A stretch of DNA of 64,000 nucleotides from contig CBDDTG010000005.1 in the NCBI GenBank assembly GCA_965233665.1, positions 66,295-130,294 of the forward strand, in the 5' to 3' direction. The translations under genes and the position numbers were made by a program. Each line of letters starts with the position of its first letter. The stretch's first letter is position 1. This document shows positions 8,162 through 17,030 of the stretch, piece after piece. The notes beneath the pieces were generated by a model that did not search any database, was not told where the DNA came from, and saw only the letters and a program-made list of their open reading frames with translations. Source of the stretch: Bacterioplanes sp965233665. GTDB lineage: Bacteria > Pseudomonadota > Gammaproteobacteria > Pseudomonadales > Oceanobacteraceae.

Positions 8162-9385
8162 ATGGATATCGAGATTATCTTAGGCGTGGTGATGTTCACC
8201 GTGATTGTATTGTCACTGGTGGCCGTCATTTTAAGTGCCCGTGCCAAACTGGTGAGCTCAGGTAATGTAAAAATCCTGATCAACGGTGAGCGCGAAATTG
8301 AAACCGAAGCCGGTGGCAAGCTGCTAGGCACTCTGGCCGCTAACGGCGTGTTCTTGTCCTCTGCCTGTGGCGGTGGTGGTACTTGCGCCCAGTGTAAGTG
8401 CCGCATTACCGAAGGTGGTGGCTCTATGCTGCCGACGGAAGAGTCGCACTTTACCAAAGGTGAAGCGCGTGAGGGCTGGCGCTTGTCGTGTCAGGCGCCG
8501 GTTAAGCAAGACATGCACGTAGAAGTGCCAGAAGAAGTCTTCGGCGTGAAAAAATGGGAAACCACCGTGGTGTCTAACCCGAACGTGGCGACCTTTATTA
8601 AAGAGCTGACGCTGAAGCTGCCAGAAGGCGAAAACGTGGACTTCCGCGCTGGCGGTTACGTTCAGCTTGAGTGCCCACCGTATGAGATCAATTTCTCTGA
8701 CTTCGATATTGAAGACGAATATCGCGGTGACTGGGAGCGCTTTGGCTTCTTTGACCTGAAAGCGGTCAACAAAGAAGACGTGATTCGCGCCTATTCGATG
8801 GCCAACTACCCAGAAGAAAAGGGTGTGGTGAAGTTCAATATTCGTATTGCAACGCCACCGCCAGGGGCCAAAGACATTCCGCCAGGCATCATGTCCAGTT
8901 ATGTGTTCAACCTGAAGCCAGGTGACAAAGTAACTGTGTACGGGCCATTTGGTGAGTTCTTCGCCAAAGATACCGATGCCGAAATGGTATTTATCGGTGG
9001 TGGTGCGGGCATGGCGCCGATGCGCTCGCACATTTTCGATCAGCTTAAGCGTTTGAACTCTAAGCGTAAGATCAGCTTCTGGTACGGTGCGCGCTCTCTG
9101 CGTGAACTTTTCTACCAGGATGAGTACGACATGCTGGCGGCTGAAAATGAAAACTTTGAGTGGCATGTGGCTATGTCAGATCCACAACCAGAAGATAACT
9201 GGGACGGTCTGACAGGCTTCATCCACAACGTGTTGTACGAGCGCTACCTCAAGGACCATCCGGCTCCTGAAGATTGTGAGTACTACATGTGTGGGCCCCC
9301 AATCATGAACCAATCGGTCATCAAGATGTTGGAAGGTCTCGGTGTTGAGCCTGAAAACATCATGCTGGATGACTTCGGCGGTTGA
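8162..9385 (+). CDS. nqrF: Na+-NQR subunit F (NADH dehydrogenase, FAD and 2Fe-2S)
   Basis: Electron entry point of the pump: it oxidises NADH with FAD and passes electrons to a 2Fe-2S centre. The 407-aa protein has one N-terminal membrane anchor (about 4-25), a ferredoxin domain with Cys near 69, 75, 78 and 110 (SACGGGGTCAQC and LSCQ), the FAD-binding RAYSMANYP, and NADH-binding FIGGGAGMAPMRSH with the C-terminal YYMCGPP. GGAGTTAGGCA precedes its ATG. It closes the operon before a strong terminator; nqrM and apbE, which often follow, are absent. Confidence 0.97.
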   Translation: MDIEIILGVVMFTVIVLSLVAVILSARAKLVSSGNVKILINGEREIETEAGGKLLGTLAANGVFLSSACGGGGTCAQCKCRITEGGGSMLPTEESHFTKGEAREGWRLSCQAPVKQDMHVEVPEEVFGVKKWETTVVSNPNVATFIKELTLKLPEGENVDFRAGGYVQLECPPYEINFSDFDIEDEYRGDWERFGFFDLKAVNKEDVIRAYSMANYPEEKGVVKFNIRIATPPPGAKDIPPGIMSSYVFNLKPGDKVTVYGPFGEFFAKDTDAEMVFIGGGAGMAPMRSHIFDQLKRLNSKRKISFWYGARSLRELFYQDEYDMLAAENENFEWHVAMSDPQPEDNWDGLTGFIHNVLYERYLKDHPAPEDCEYYMCGPPIMNQSVIKMLEGLGVEPENIMLDDFGG

Positions 9386-9392
9386 TGCCCTA

Positions 9393-9416
9393 AAGCCCGG
9401 TTCGCCGGGCTTTTTT
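9393..9416 (+). terminator. Rho-independent terminator of the nqr operon
   Basis: An 8-bp stem (9393-9400 with 9405-9412), a TTCG tetraloop and a run of six T, directly after the nqrF stop. Confidence 0.93.
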
Positions 9417-9576
9417 ATACACTCTTTCCTTACGAGCAAAAGTTCTAAAACCAGTGTCATCACCCGCTTGGGTGTTGATCTGCCGCAAATGACTCCTACT
9501 ACGCCCCGAGCGGCCATAGTGTCGCCTGTTGGCTTCCGCTATCATCAATGAGATAGCTTTCTCGCCGAGATCTTTT

Positions 9577-10716
9577 ATGTCCGAACCAACAACTTTTGAG
9601 AACGCCCCCATCAACTGGGTGCCTGCGATCTTGTTCTCTGTCACTGGCTTGGTGGCACTGATCGCCGTGCCCTGGTATGGCTTTAGCTATGGCTACAGCC
9701 TGGCCGCCGTGGTGGCTTATATCGTACTTACATCTTTGACCGAACTGGCCATTACCGCAGGCTACCATCGCTTGTGGGCGCACAACGCCTACGAAGCCCA
9801 TTGGAGTGTGCGCTTGTTGTTTGCTTTATTTGGCGCCATGGCGCTGCAAAATACTGTGCTGCATTGGAGCTCTGGCCACCGGGTTCATCATCGCCATGTC
9901 GATGATGTCGACATCGACCCCTATTCGGCCAAACGTGGTTTATGGTTTTCACACATCGGCTGGATGCTACGTCATTACCCTAGCGGTGAGGTGAATTTCG
10001 ATAATGTAAAAAACCTGACCAAAGACCCCATCGTTATGTGGCAGTACAAGTATTATGTGCCCATTGCCTTGGTGATGAACTTTGCTATTCCTATTGGTCT
10101 TGGTGTCATTTTTTCGGACATGTGGGGCATGATTTTGCTGGCAGGTTTCTTGCGCATCGTGACGACTCACCACTTCACCTTCTTTATTAACTCGATTGCT
10201 CACAAGTGGGGCGCGCAGCCGTACACGGATGAAAATACCGCGCGGGATAATCACTTTTTTGCTTTTCTGACGTTTGGCGAGGGCTATCACAATTACCACC
10301 ATATTTTTCAAAATGATTACCGCAATGGCATTAAATGGTGGCAATGGGACCCAACAAAATGGCTGATCAAAGGCTGTGAGTTGGTCGGCTTGGCGCGTAA
10401 TTTACGCGTGGTACCGGATTTTAAAATCCAGCGGGCGCGTCTGGATATGCAGTTTAAACGTGCTCAAGAGAAGTTGGCCAAAGCTCAAAATCGTGAGCAA
10501 TGGTCAGACTTACTGGAAAAAGAGTACGAACAGTTTAAAACCATGTTGGCTGAGTGGAAGAGCTTGCAATCTGAGCGCTATCAAGAGACGCGCCGCAGCT
10601 TGCAGCACAAATGGGAAACCGCAGCGTTGCGTACTCGTTATCAGGAGTTGGAATACTCGCTGAAAATGCAGCAGAAGCGGCTAAAAATCATGATGGCGCA
10701 GTTCGCCACCAGTTAA
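9577..10716 (+). CDS. Delta-9-type fatty acid (acyl-CoA) desaturase
   Basis: Membrane di-iron enzyme that introduces a double bond into a saturated acyl chain. The 379-aa protein carries all three histidine boxes: HRLWAH (about 64-69), HRVHH (101-105) and HNYHH (238-242), with hydrophobic spans between them, and GEGYHNYHH as in stearoyl-CoA desaturases. Residues about 286-375 form a charged, Lys/Gln/Glu-rich stretch with a heptad look, a likely cytoplasmic coiled coil that is longer than in minimal family members. ATG 9577 (MSEPTT) is chosen over 9529 because the upstream residues are uncharacteristic. It stands as a single gene between two terminators. Confidence 0.92.
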   Translation: MSEPTTFENAPINWVPAILFSVTGLVALIAVPWYGFSYGYSLAAVVAYIVLTSLTELAITAGYHRLWAHNAYEAHWSVRLLFALFGAMALQNTVLHWSSGHRVHHRHVDDVDIDPYSAKRGLWFSHIGWMLRHYPSGEVNFDNVKNLTKDPIVMWQYKYYVPIALVMNFAIPIGLGVIFSDMWGMILLAGFLRIVTTHHFTFFINSIAHKWGAQPYTDENTARDNHFFAFLTFGEGYHNYHHIFQNDYRNGIKWWQWDPTKWLIKGCELVGLARNLRVVPDFKIQRARLDMQFKRAQEKLAKAQNREQWSDLLEKEYEQFKTMLAEWKSLQSERYQETRRSLQHKWETAALRTRYQELEYSLKMQQKRLKIMMAQFATS

Positions 10717-10735
10717 TGGCCAATTTTTCATGAAA

Positions 10736-10759
10736 AAGCCCCGCTTGCGGGGCTTTTTT
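10736..10759 (+). terminator. Rho-independent terminator after desaturase
   Basis: AAGCCCCGC (10736-10744) faces GCGGGGCTT (10747-10755), followed by T through 10759; the tip bases must unpair to make a loop. It lies 20 bp past the stop codon. Confidence 0.9.
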
Positions 10760-10823
10760 GTGTCTGTAGGTAGTGTCGTAACAGTGACAGGGTTACCATG
10801 GCCGCGGACCAAATTGGGAGTGC

Positions 10824-11501
10824 ATGACGATGGCAAATGTAGTGATTACGGGCGCCAACCGCGGGATTGGTTTGGCGTTGGCGCAGCAACTGGCTGCACG
10901 AGGTGACCGGGTGACGGCGGTTTGTCGTGACAGCAGTGATGAGCTGGAAGCGGTGGCCGATCAAATCGTCTCGGGCATTGATGTCACAGATGAAAACAGT
11001 GTGAGCGGGTTGCAAACCATATTGAGCGAAATACTCGATGGCGATCTGGATATTTTGATTAATAATGCCGGTGTTTTTCGCAATGAGTCCCTTCAGCAGT
11101 TGGACACCGACAGTATTCGTCAACAGTTTGAGGTGAACACCATTGCGCCGTTAACCTTGGCGGCAAATTTAAGCCCGTTAATGGTGGCAGGCAGCAAGCT
11201 GGTCAACATCACTAGCCGCATGGGATCCATTGCCGACAATGGCTCAGGGCAATATTACGGCTACCGTGCGTCGAAGGCGGCACTCAATGCGGTGAGCAAA
11301 AGCCTGGCGCTGGATCTACACCCTCAGGGCATCGCCGTCGCCGTGTTGCACCCAGGTTTTGTGCAAACGCGCATGGTGGGCTTTAACGGAGATGTTACCC
11401 CAGAGCAATCTGCAGCCGGGCTGATTCAGCGCATCGATGAACTTAACCTGGCTAACACTGGGTCTTTTTGGCATGCCAATGGTGAAGCACTTCCCTGGTA
11501 A
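10824..11501 (+). CDS. Short-chain dehydrogenase/reductase
   Basis: A 225-aa SDR with the NAD(P) motif TGANRGIG (about 8-15), the structural NNAG, a catalytic Ser in NITSRMGS and YRASK as the YxxxK pair. The substrate is unknown; small SDRs of this kind are often annotated as C-factor-like. GGGAG precedes ATG 10824; a second ATG six bases later is also possible. The next small gene follows after 20 bp on the same strand and is probably co-transcribed. Confidence 0.88.
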   Translation: MTMANVVITGANRGIGLALAQQLAARGDRVTAVCRDSSDELEAVADQIVSGIDVTDENSVSGLQTILSEILDGDLDILINNAGVFRNESLQQLDTDSIRQQFEVNTIAPLTLAANLSPLMVAGSKLVNITSRMGSIADNGSGQYYGYRASKAALNAVSKSLALDLHPQGIAVAVLHPGFVQTRMVGFNGDVTPEQSAAGLIQRIDELNLANTGSFWHANGEALPW

Positions 11502-11521
11502 TTTATTTTAGGAGCAGCAAC

Positions 11522-11878
11522 ATGAGCACACGTAAAGCGCGAATAGAAAAGAAACTGCATACTCGCTATCAGGCGGAGTTTTTATTTGAATGCAGTCAAG
11601 ATCCTCAATGGGCGGCCAAACTGCAGGCACTAGAAGGTGAACAGGTGCTGGAAAGCGCTCAAGAAGGCATGCCAGCGGATTTATTGGCGGCCTTTCCTGA
11701 GCTGGACACCATGGCGTTGAATTATTGCATTGAACGCGTTGAGCTAAATGAAGTACCGCGTGACGCGTCTTGCTGGTGGCCGCTGGAGGAAGGCACACAG
11801 TTTTTCTTGTGTTATCCCGCACGCTTCCCGCAAGCGGCGTTGTATTTGGCCGTCGATTTCGACGACCACACCCATTAG
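11522..11878 (+). CDS. Hypothetical protein, 118 aa
   Basis: I do not recognise this protein. It is soluble, acidic in the middle and starts with a basic MSTRKARIEKKLHTRYQAEF helix. It has two Trp-rich stretches (DPQWAAK and CWWPLEEG) and three cysteines, with no signal peptide or membrane span. An AGGAG box lies 7 nt before the ATG and codon use resembles the neighbours, so it is likely real and in an operon with the SDR. Its stop overlaps the stop of the convergent gene by four bases (TTAG, 11875-11878). Confidence 0.75.
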   Translation: MSTRKARIEKKLHTRYQAEFLFECSQDPQWAAKLQALEGEQVLESAQEGMPADLLAAFPELDTMALNYCIERVELNEVPRDASCWWPLEEGTQFFLCYPARFPQAALYLAVDFDDHTH

Positions 11879-13125
11879 TCCAACACCTCAAAGGTGACGC
11901 CGGCATGCTGCTGTAGGCGCTCGAAAAAGCGCTGATCAAACACAGATGCCGGTGTCCAAAAGCCGCCTTTCGGGCCAGTTTTCTGGCCTTTGTCGTGCAG
12001 ATCAAGGGCCAGTGAGGCCGCGGCTTGGCCGAGCATTTTGCCGGTTGAGCCGTAGCCCGGGTCGCGATCTCCCGTGACTTTTACCTGCATGCTTTGCCCG
12101 TCGCGGCTAGTGCCTTTCAAGCGAATATCAAAAAAGCCGTTTTCCTGTTGCTCGGGGCTAGGGCCTTCGCCGGGTTTTGGTAACAGTGTTTTTTCCAATA
12201 ACCAACGGCTGGGTTTGAGCGCCGCACCGGCCATAAAAGCACCTAGGCCACCGACTAATCCCATGGCGGTTAAACGACCACGCGTACCGCGACCGGTGAG
12301 CATGGCTTCGTCATAAATAAAATCATCGCCGTAGGCGTTGTTGAGTAGGGCATTGGAGCGATGCACGATGCGGGTATTAATGGCCGCCATAATAAAAGGC
12401 GCGGACCAGGCGTTAAAATCGGCATCCAGTCTGGCGCCTTTTAGGTTGGGCTGGCGCGCACTAAAACCGTGGCCAGCAGGGCACAGGGCATAAGGATTGG
12501 CCAATTGTTTGCGTAAATCCGGGTTGGCCACCGCTTCTTTGGTTAGGTTGACGATGCTGGCAACGGTGCCGCCAGACATGCCGCCTTTGGCCGCTTTAAC
12601 GCGCATACGTACTTGTTGTGCCGGCTGAGAGAAGCGCTGTTGCATGTGCTGCTGTAAAAAAGCAACGCCCATGTCAGAGGGCACGGAGTCAAAACCACAG
12701 CTGTGCACAATGCGAGCGCCGCTCTCTTGGGCACGGGCCTCATATTTATCGATCATGGCTCGAATCCATTGCGGCTCACCGGTCAAGTCGCAATAGTCGG
12801 TGCCTGAGCCGGCGCAAACGCGAACCAGTGTTTCGCCGTATAGGGCGTATGGCCCCACCGTGGAGACCACCACATTCGTTTGCTCACATAAAGCTTGCAG
12901 CGCTTGTTCATCGGCGGCATCGGCAACAATAATGGGCACCCGGCCAGCATCATCGCCCAGCTCGTCCAATAGACTGCCGCGCAGCGTTTGCAGCTTGCGT
13001 TGTGAGCGTCCAGCGATGGCCCATTTTAGTTCACCGTCGAGACCAAATTGTTTGGCCAGATAATGGGTGAGAATTTGGCCAACAAAGCTGCTGGCTCCAA
13101 ATACCACGAGATCGTAGTGCGCCAT
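11875..13125 (-). CDS. Saccharopine dehydrogenase-like NAD(P)-dependent reductase (trans-acting enoyl reductase family)
   Basis: 416-aa protein with an N-terminal Rossmann fold (LVVFGASSFVGQILTHYL, about 5-22), AIAGRS at the second strand, and VVSTVGPYALYGETLV. CDLTGEPQWIR and HSCGFDSVPSD are typical of the saccharopine-dehydrogenase/trans-acting enoyl reductase family. Family members reduce acyl or polyketide intermediates or are uncharacterised; the substrate here cannot be told. It is divergent from a LysR regulator 135 bp away, which may control it. Confidence 0.85.
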   Translation of the reverse strand: MAHYDLVVFGASSFVGQILTHYLAKQFGLDGELKWAIAGRSQRKLQTLRGSLLDELGDDAGRVPIIVADAADEQALQALCEQTNVVVSTVGPYALYGETLVRVCAGSGTDYCDLTGEPQWIRAMIDKYEARAQESGARIVHSCGFDSVPSDMGVAFLQQHMQQRFSQPAQQVRMRVKAAKGGMSGGTVASIVNLTKEAVANPDLRKQLANPYALCPAGHGFSARQPNLKGARLDADFNAWSAPFIMAAINTRIVHRSNALLNNAYGDDFIYDEAMLTGRGTRGRLTAMGLVGGLGAFMAGAALKPSRWLLEKTLLPKPGEGPSPEQQENGFFDIRLKGTSRDGQSMQVKVTGDRDPGYGSTGKMLGQAAASLALDLHDKGQKTGPKGGFWTPASVFDQRFFERLQQHAGVTFEVLD

Positions 13126-13259
13126 AATGTTCCTCGATGCGTTTTTATTTGGCGCTCAAGTTAACAGTGTTTGGCGTGACCGGTAAGGGGCATTTGCGCA
13201 AACCATATCGGCACAGTAGCCATTTGGTCAGAACGAAAAATAATTAATGGTGTGAGATT

Positions 13260-14141
13260 GTGGAGTTAAAGCACATTAAAGCGTTTGTCAGCGTCATGGA
13301 CTGCGGTTCGCTGTCGGCGGCTGCCCGCCAGCTGGGTAAAGGCCAGCCGCTGTTAAGTCAATGGATCAGCGAGCTGGAGGCCGATACGGGCTTGGCCTTG
13401 TTTGAGCGCAGCGGCAATCGTGCGGTGCCAACATCGCAAGCCTGGCAGTGGTTGCCATGGGCGCAACAGGCGCTGTCGGAGTTGGAAGCGCTGGAGCGGC
13501 GAACCCAAGCGCTGGCCGGCGATGAGCTGTGGCAATTGCAGTTAGCGGTTGAGCACAGTTTAACCGCCGACTGGCTCGCCCCAGCGCTGCGCGACTGGCA
13601 TAAGCAATGGCCTGGGCGTTGTATTCAGCTCAGCGGCTGCAGTCGCGATGAATTGATTGATGGCTTGCAACAACAGCATTGGCATCTCGGCGTGGGCTAT
13701 GAACACGAAGATCACATTGCCGAAGTGTCTTATCAGCGCTTGGGTGAGCTAACGGAAGTGTATGTGGCCAGCTCGGATTGGCTGGCGTCTGTGCACGGCA
13801 AACTCGATGCGGCAGCGCTGCGACAGACCACCGAGCTGGTGTGGGCACAAGCCAGCGATGGTTGTGAGTCTGTTTTGAATCTCAATGCTTGGCTCATAGC
13901 AGAACTGACGCTGCTCAAGCAGCTGGCGTGTCAGGGAGTTGGCTATGCGTTGTTACCACAGTGGGCTGTGGCTGAGGAACTGACTGTTGGCAGTTTGCAG
14001 GTGTTTCAGCCGACCTTTGAAACACCCACCTTGGTCAGGCGTGTTGAAATGCTATGGCCAGCAGGGCTGGAGTTACAAGCGCCACTGGCCAGTTTGCAGC
14101 AGTTATTGGTGCAATACGGCGTTAAAAAACCACGGCGTTAA
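13260..14141 (+). CDS. LysR-family transcriptional regulator
   Basis: 293-aa DNA-binding regulator. The N-terminal winged helix-turn-helix reads LKHIKAFVSVMDCGSLSAAA then QLGKGQPLLSQWISELEADTG and LFERSGNRAVPT, the LysR pattern; the C-terminal effector domain (about 95-290) is divergent. The GTG at 13260 is the only sensible start, since a stop codon lies in frame just upstream; its ribosome site is weak. It is transcribed away from the saccharopine-dehydrogenase-like gene, the usual arrangement of a LysR protein and its target. The stop overlaps the convergent amidohydrolase stop by four bases (TTAA). Confidence 0.9.
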   Translation: MELKHIKAFVSVMDCGSLSAAARQLGKGQPLLSQWISELEADTGLALFERSGNRAVPTSQAWQWLPWAQQALSELEALERRTQALAGDELWQLQLAVEHSLTADWLAPALRDWHKQWPGRCIQLSGCSRDELIDGLQQQHWHLGVGYEHEDHIAEVSYQRLGELTEVYVASSDWLASVHGKLDAAALRQTTELVWAQASDGCESVLNLNAWLIAELTLLKQLACQGVGYALLPQWAVAEELTVGSLQVFQPTFETPTLVRRVEMLWPAGLELQAPLASLQQLLVQYGVKKPRR

Positions 14142-15805
14142 AAATCTTCGTGCTGAAAAGTAATATCGCCATTCATCATCGTCAGCAATACGCGTATGTC
14201 GCGTAATTGCTGTGGCGCCACCGTTAACGGGTTTTGGTCAATCACGATCAAGTCGGCGTGTTTGCCGACTTCTAACGTGCCGGTGCGATCTTCGCTGCGC
14301 ATTAAAAAAGCGGCATCGCGGGTGTAGGCCGCCAGGGCTTGCTCCACTCGAATGCTTTGCTCGCCTCGATTAACCGCATTGTGAATACCAATAAATGGAT
14401 TCAGGCTGCTGACGGTCCAGTCGCTGCTCAGCACCACTTTTGCCTGGCTGTCGAGCAAATCTTTCAATCGGTAAGCCTGATCAATGCGATCACCAATATA
14501 TGGCCTTTGCCAGTCATGGTTGTGGGGCAGGGTAAAGTCCCCCGCGACCTGCATGTCGGCAATCACACCTAATTGTGCAAAGCGCGGCAAGTCGTCATCG
14601 TCGACCATTTCGACGTGGGTCAGGCGATGGCGTTGCTGTGGCGCGGGGTGGCTGGCAATGGCATTTAATGCTTCGTGAACGCCACGATCGCCAATGGTAT
14701 GGATATGAAAATCAAAGCCTGCGGGCTGCAATTGAGCAATATAATGCGCCAGGCGCGACTGGTCGAAATAATTCAGCCCGCGCGCAGGCACACCGGGCAA
14801 GCTGTGTTGGTAGGGTTGTTTTAACGCCGCGGTGGTGTTGTGAATAATGCCATCGCTGTAAATTTTTATTTGATTGATTTGCAATAAGCGCTTGGGGTCG
14901 TAGCGATATTGCTGCTTCAAAAAGTCTATTTGTGCCGCGTCAGCCATGAGTGGATAGGCCCATAGCCCCAAATTGACTCGAGTTTTAAGCGCGCCATCGA
15001 GCTCTGCCTGGTGCCAAACATCCAGCCAACCACGTTGCCAGTAAACCCGCGCATCAGCGATCGAAGTAATGCCATGGCGCGCCATTTCATCCATGGCCCA
15101 CAGCAGACCATCGTAATAGAGGTCGAAGCTTTTCTCTGTCGGCTGGTAAGCCAGATCAAACGCCGCTTCGGCAGCCGTTTCCAATAAAATACCGTTAGGC
15201 TCGCCATCTTTATCGCGCAAGATGATGCCGCCGGGTGGATTATGGCTGTCAGCGTGGTAGTTCAGTCGTGCCAGTGCTTCAGAGTTAACCCAAGCGGAAT
15301 GCGAGCTTTGCTCCATAATGACAACCGGTCTGTCATTGATCCATTGATCAAGCAGTTGGCGAGGGTTGTCTTCTTCGATGAGCCAGTGCAACTCATGGCC
15401 ATAGGCGGTCAGCCAGTCGGTACCGACTTGATGCTGACGGCAATCCAGTAAGGGCTGGCGCAGCCCAGCCAAGTTATCGGCCTCTAGCCAGCAATTGCCG
15501 CCTACTTCGGCACCGGCCTCCAATGCGTGCACATGGCTGTCATGAATGCCAGGCATGATGGTCAGTCCTTCGAGATCAATGATGTCGGCATCTTGTTGGT
15601 AGCGCTGCTGTGCCTGCTGGCTGCTGCCGATAAACTCAATACGACCATCGCGCACGGCTAAGGCATCGTGCAAATGCGGGGCGTCGATCATGGTGATCAG
15701 GTCAGCATTTATAAAGACTGTGGCAGGGTTGCTGGTTGTGGGTTCGGCGGTCGAGTGGCAGGCCAGCAATGTGGCGCTGGCCAATAATGTCATCAAAGTT
15801 TTCAT
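14138..15805 (-). CDS. Amidohydrolase family lipoprotein (YtcJ-like)
   Basis: 555-aa metal-dependent hydrolase of the amidohydrolase_3/YtcJ type. A lipoprotein signal precedes a lipobox (ATLLAC, Cys about residue 16 from the chosen start), so it should be tethered at the envelope. The metal motif HDSHVH follows GLTIMPGI, a later HIHTIGDRG and THVEMVDDDDL match the family, and LSSDWTVSSLNP holds the catalytic Asp. ATG 15805 is chosen over an upstream TTG at 15823 because it begins directly with the signal peptide (MKTLMTLLA). Substrate unknown. Confidence 0.87.
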   Translation of the reverse strand: MKTLMTLLASATLLACHSTAEPTTSNPATVFINADLITMIDAPHLHDALAVRDGRIEFIGSSQQAQQRYQQDADIIDLEGLTIMPGIHDSHVHALEAGAEVGGNCWLEADNLAGLRQPLLDCRQHQVGTDWLTAYGHELHWLIEEDNPRQLLDQWINDRPVVIMEQSSHSAWVNSEALARLNYHADSHNPPGGIILRDKDGEPNGILLETAAEAAFDLAYQPTEKSFDLYYDGLLWAMDEMARHGITSIADARVYWQRGWLDVWHQAELDGALKTRVNLGLWAYPLMADAAQIDFLKQQYRYDPKRLLQINQIKIYSDGIIHNTTAALKQPYQHSLPGVPARGLNYFDQSRLAHYIAQLQPAGFDFHIHTIGDRGVHEALNAIASHPAPQQRHRLTHVEMVDDDDLPRFAQLGVIADMQVAGDFTLPHNHDWQRPYIGDRIDQAYRLKDLLDSQAKVVLSSDWTVSSLNPFIGIHNAVNRGEQSIRVEQALAAYTRDAAFLMRSEDRTGTLEVGKHADLIVIDQNPLTVAPQQLRDIRVLLTMMNGDITFQHEDF

Positions 15806-15869
15806 GGCAAGGTCAACAATCAATAAGGTTGAGCAAACTCTAGACCAGTGCCGCGGTAGGCAAAAATGA

Positions 15870-15934
15870 GCCGCTATCTGGTTTTTTGATAGCGGCGGTA
15901 GTTTCCCGTGCGTAATGTACTGGCTGGCGCCAGC
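15870..15934. promoter_or_regulatory. Hairpin and palindrome in the divergent amidohydrolase/DUF599 intergenic region
   Basis: GCCGCTATC (15870-15878) is repeated inverted as GATAGCGGC (15888-15896) around a T-rich 9-nt spacer. A perfect 12-bp palindrome GCTGGCGCCAGC lies at 15923-15934. Both lie between divergent gene starts, so they are candidate operator sites rather than terminators. Confidence 0.35.
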
Positions 15935-15994
15935 TCGGTGTGACCGATAAGCTTGAGTGTGGTGTTAAGTCAAGGTGGCGACAGTGGAGAGGCA

Positions 15995-16765
15995 ATGTCG
16001 ACAAGCGTAGGTTGGTTAGATTGGGCAGCATTGGGCTGGTTTATGTGGTGTTGGATCAGCTACTCCTTATTCGCTAAGCGTCGGGCAAAAAATACGGCGT
16101 CTCTGTCTTCTGTGTTGCATGTGCACCGAATCAACTGGATGCGGCGTTTACTGCAGCGAGAAATCCGTGTCAGTGACGCCGCATTGCTGTCCAACTTGGA
16201 ACGCAACGTCACGTTTTTCGCTTCTTCCTGTGTGCTGGTGTTGGCCGGTTTGTTAACGGCGCTTACAGCGACGCAACAAATTCATGATGTGATTGCTGAT
16301 ATTTCTTTTGCGGCTGAAAGCTCCATTTTGTTGGTGGAACTGAAAATTTTGCTGTTGATTGGCATCTTTATTTACGCCTTTTTCACCTTTACCTGGTCGA
16401 TGCGCCAATTTGGTTTTGCATCTGTGTTGGTCGGTGCGGCGCCGGCGCCGGAAGACGATCATGTAACAGCCAATGAGCGGCGTAATTTTGCAATATTTGC
16501 CGCCAAAGTCATTGATCAGGCCAGCCACAGTTACAACTACGGCTTGAGGGCATTTTATTATTCATTAGCGGCGGTGAGCTGGTTTTTAGGCCCTTGGTAT
16601 TTTGTAGCAGCAGCCACCACCGTGGTGGGCGTGTTGTTTCAACGCGAGTTTCGTTCTTCTTCGCTGAAAGCGCTAAAGCAGGTAGAAAATGTCGGCGAGC
16701 GCCTGTTTCATGACGACAAAGACCTGTACCGTCGCTCACTTAAAAAGAATGATGAGGCGCATTAA
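15995..16765 (+). CDS. DUF599 family membrane protein
   Basis: 256-aa integral membrane protein of unknown function. It has an N-terminal span near 6-25, hydrophobic spans about 75-95, 112-135 and 185-215, and the family-like segment YNYGLRAFYYSLAAVSWFLGPW. The ATG at 15995 follows GGAGAGG; upstream codons in the same frame lack a signal. Its stop codon TAA is part of the TTAA that borders the inverted-repeat element immediately downstream. Confidence 0.8.
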   Translation: MSTSVGWLDWAALGWFMWCWISYSLFAKRRAKNTASLSSVLHVHRINWMRRLLQREIRVSDAALLSNLERNVTFFASSCVLVLAGLLTALTATQQIHDVIADISFAAESSILLVELKILLLIGIFIYAFFTFTWSMRQFGFASVLVGAAPAPEDDHVTANERRNFAIFAAKVIDQASHSYNYGLRAFYYSLAAVSWFLGPWYFVAAATTVVGVLFQREFRSSSLKALKQVENVGERLFHDDKDLYRRSLKKNDEAH

Positions 16766-17028
16766 GGCGCCTATGAATAATTCTGTACAGCGCTGCGCGA
16801 CTGCAGCAGACTTTCAGAACAAGGCGGTGATGGCAGGAAATGGCAGCCCTTTTCAACATCATCAACGACGTTATGGAAGTTTGCTGTCCGCGCCCTTCGG
16901 GGAGCGCCAGAGAACTCCAGCTCTGTGTCGCCGATTTTTGCTGTAGTTGGCTGAGCGGCAAACCGGCTTCGTGATTCTGAGCCCCTGGCGATCCAGAGCG
17001 GACACCGAATTATTCATAGGAGCCTTAA
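16762..17028. mobile_element. 259-bp non-autonomous inverted-repeat (MITE-like) element with TTAA borders
   Basis: An 18-bp terminal repeat, GGCGCCTATGAATAATTC at 16766-16783, is matched in inverted orientation at 17007-17024 (GGCTCCTATGAATAATTC read outward-in, one difference, similarity continuing a few bases). Both ends abut TTAA (16762-16765 and 17025-17028), fitting a 4-bp target duplication. There is no transposase gene inside. The left TTAA contains the DUF599 stop codon and the right repeat contains the AGGAG that precedes the FKBP gene. The mobile origin is an inference; no second full copy is in the window. Confidence 0.65.
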
Positions 17029-17030
17029 CA

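Noticed and set aside
8324..9166. Minus-strand open frame of 280 codons opposite nqrF
   Set aside because: Codon shadow of nqrF; no ribosome site or recognisable domain.
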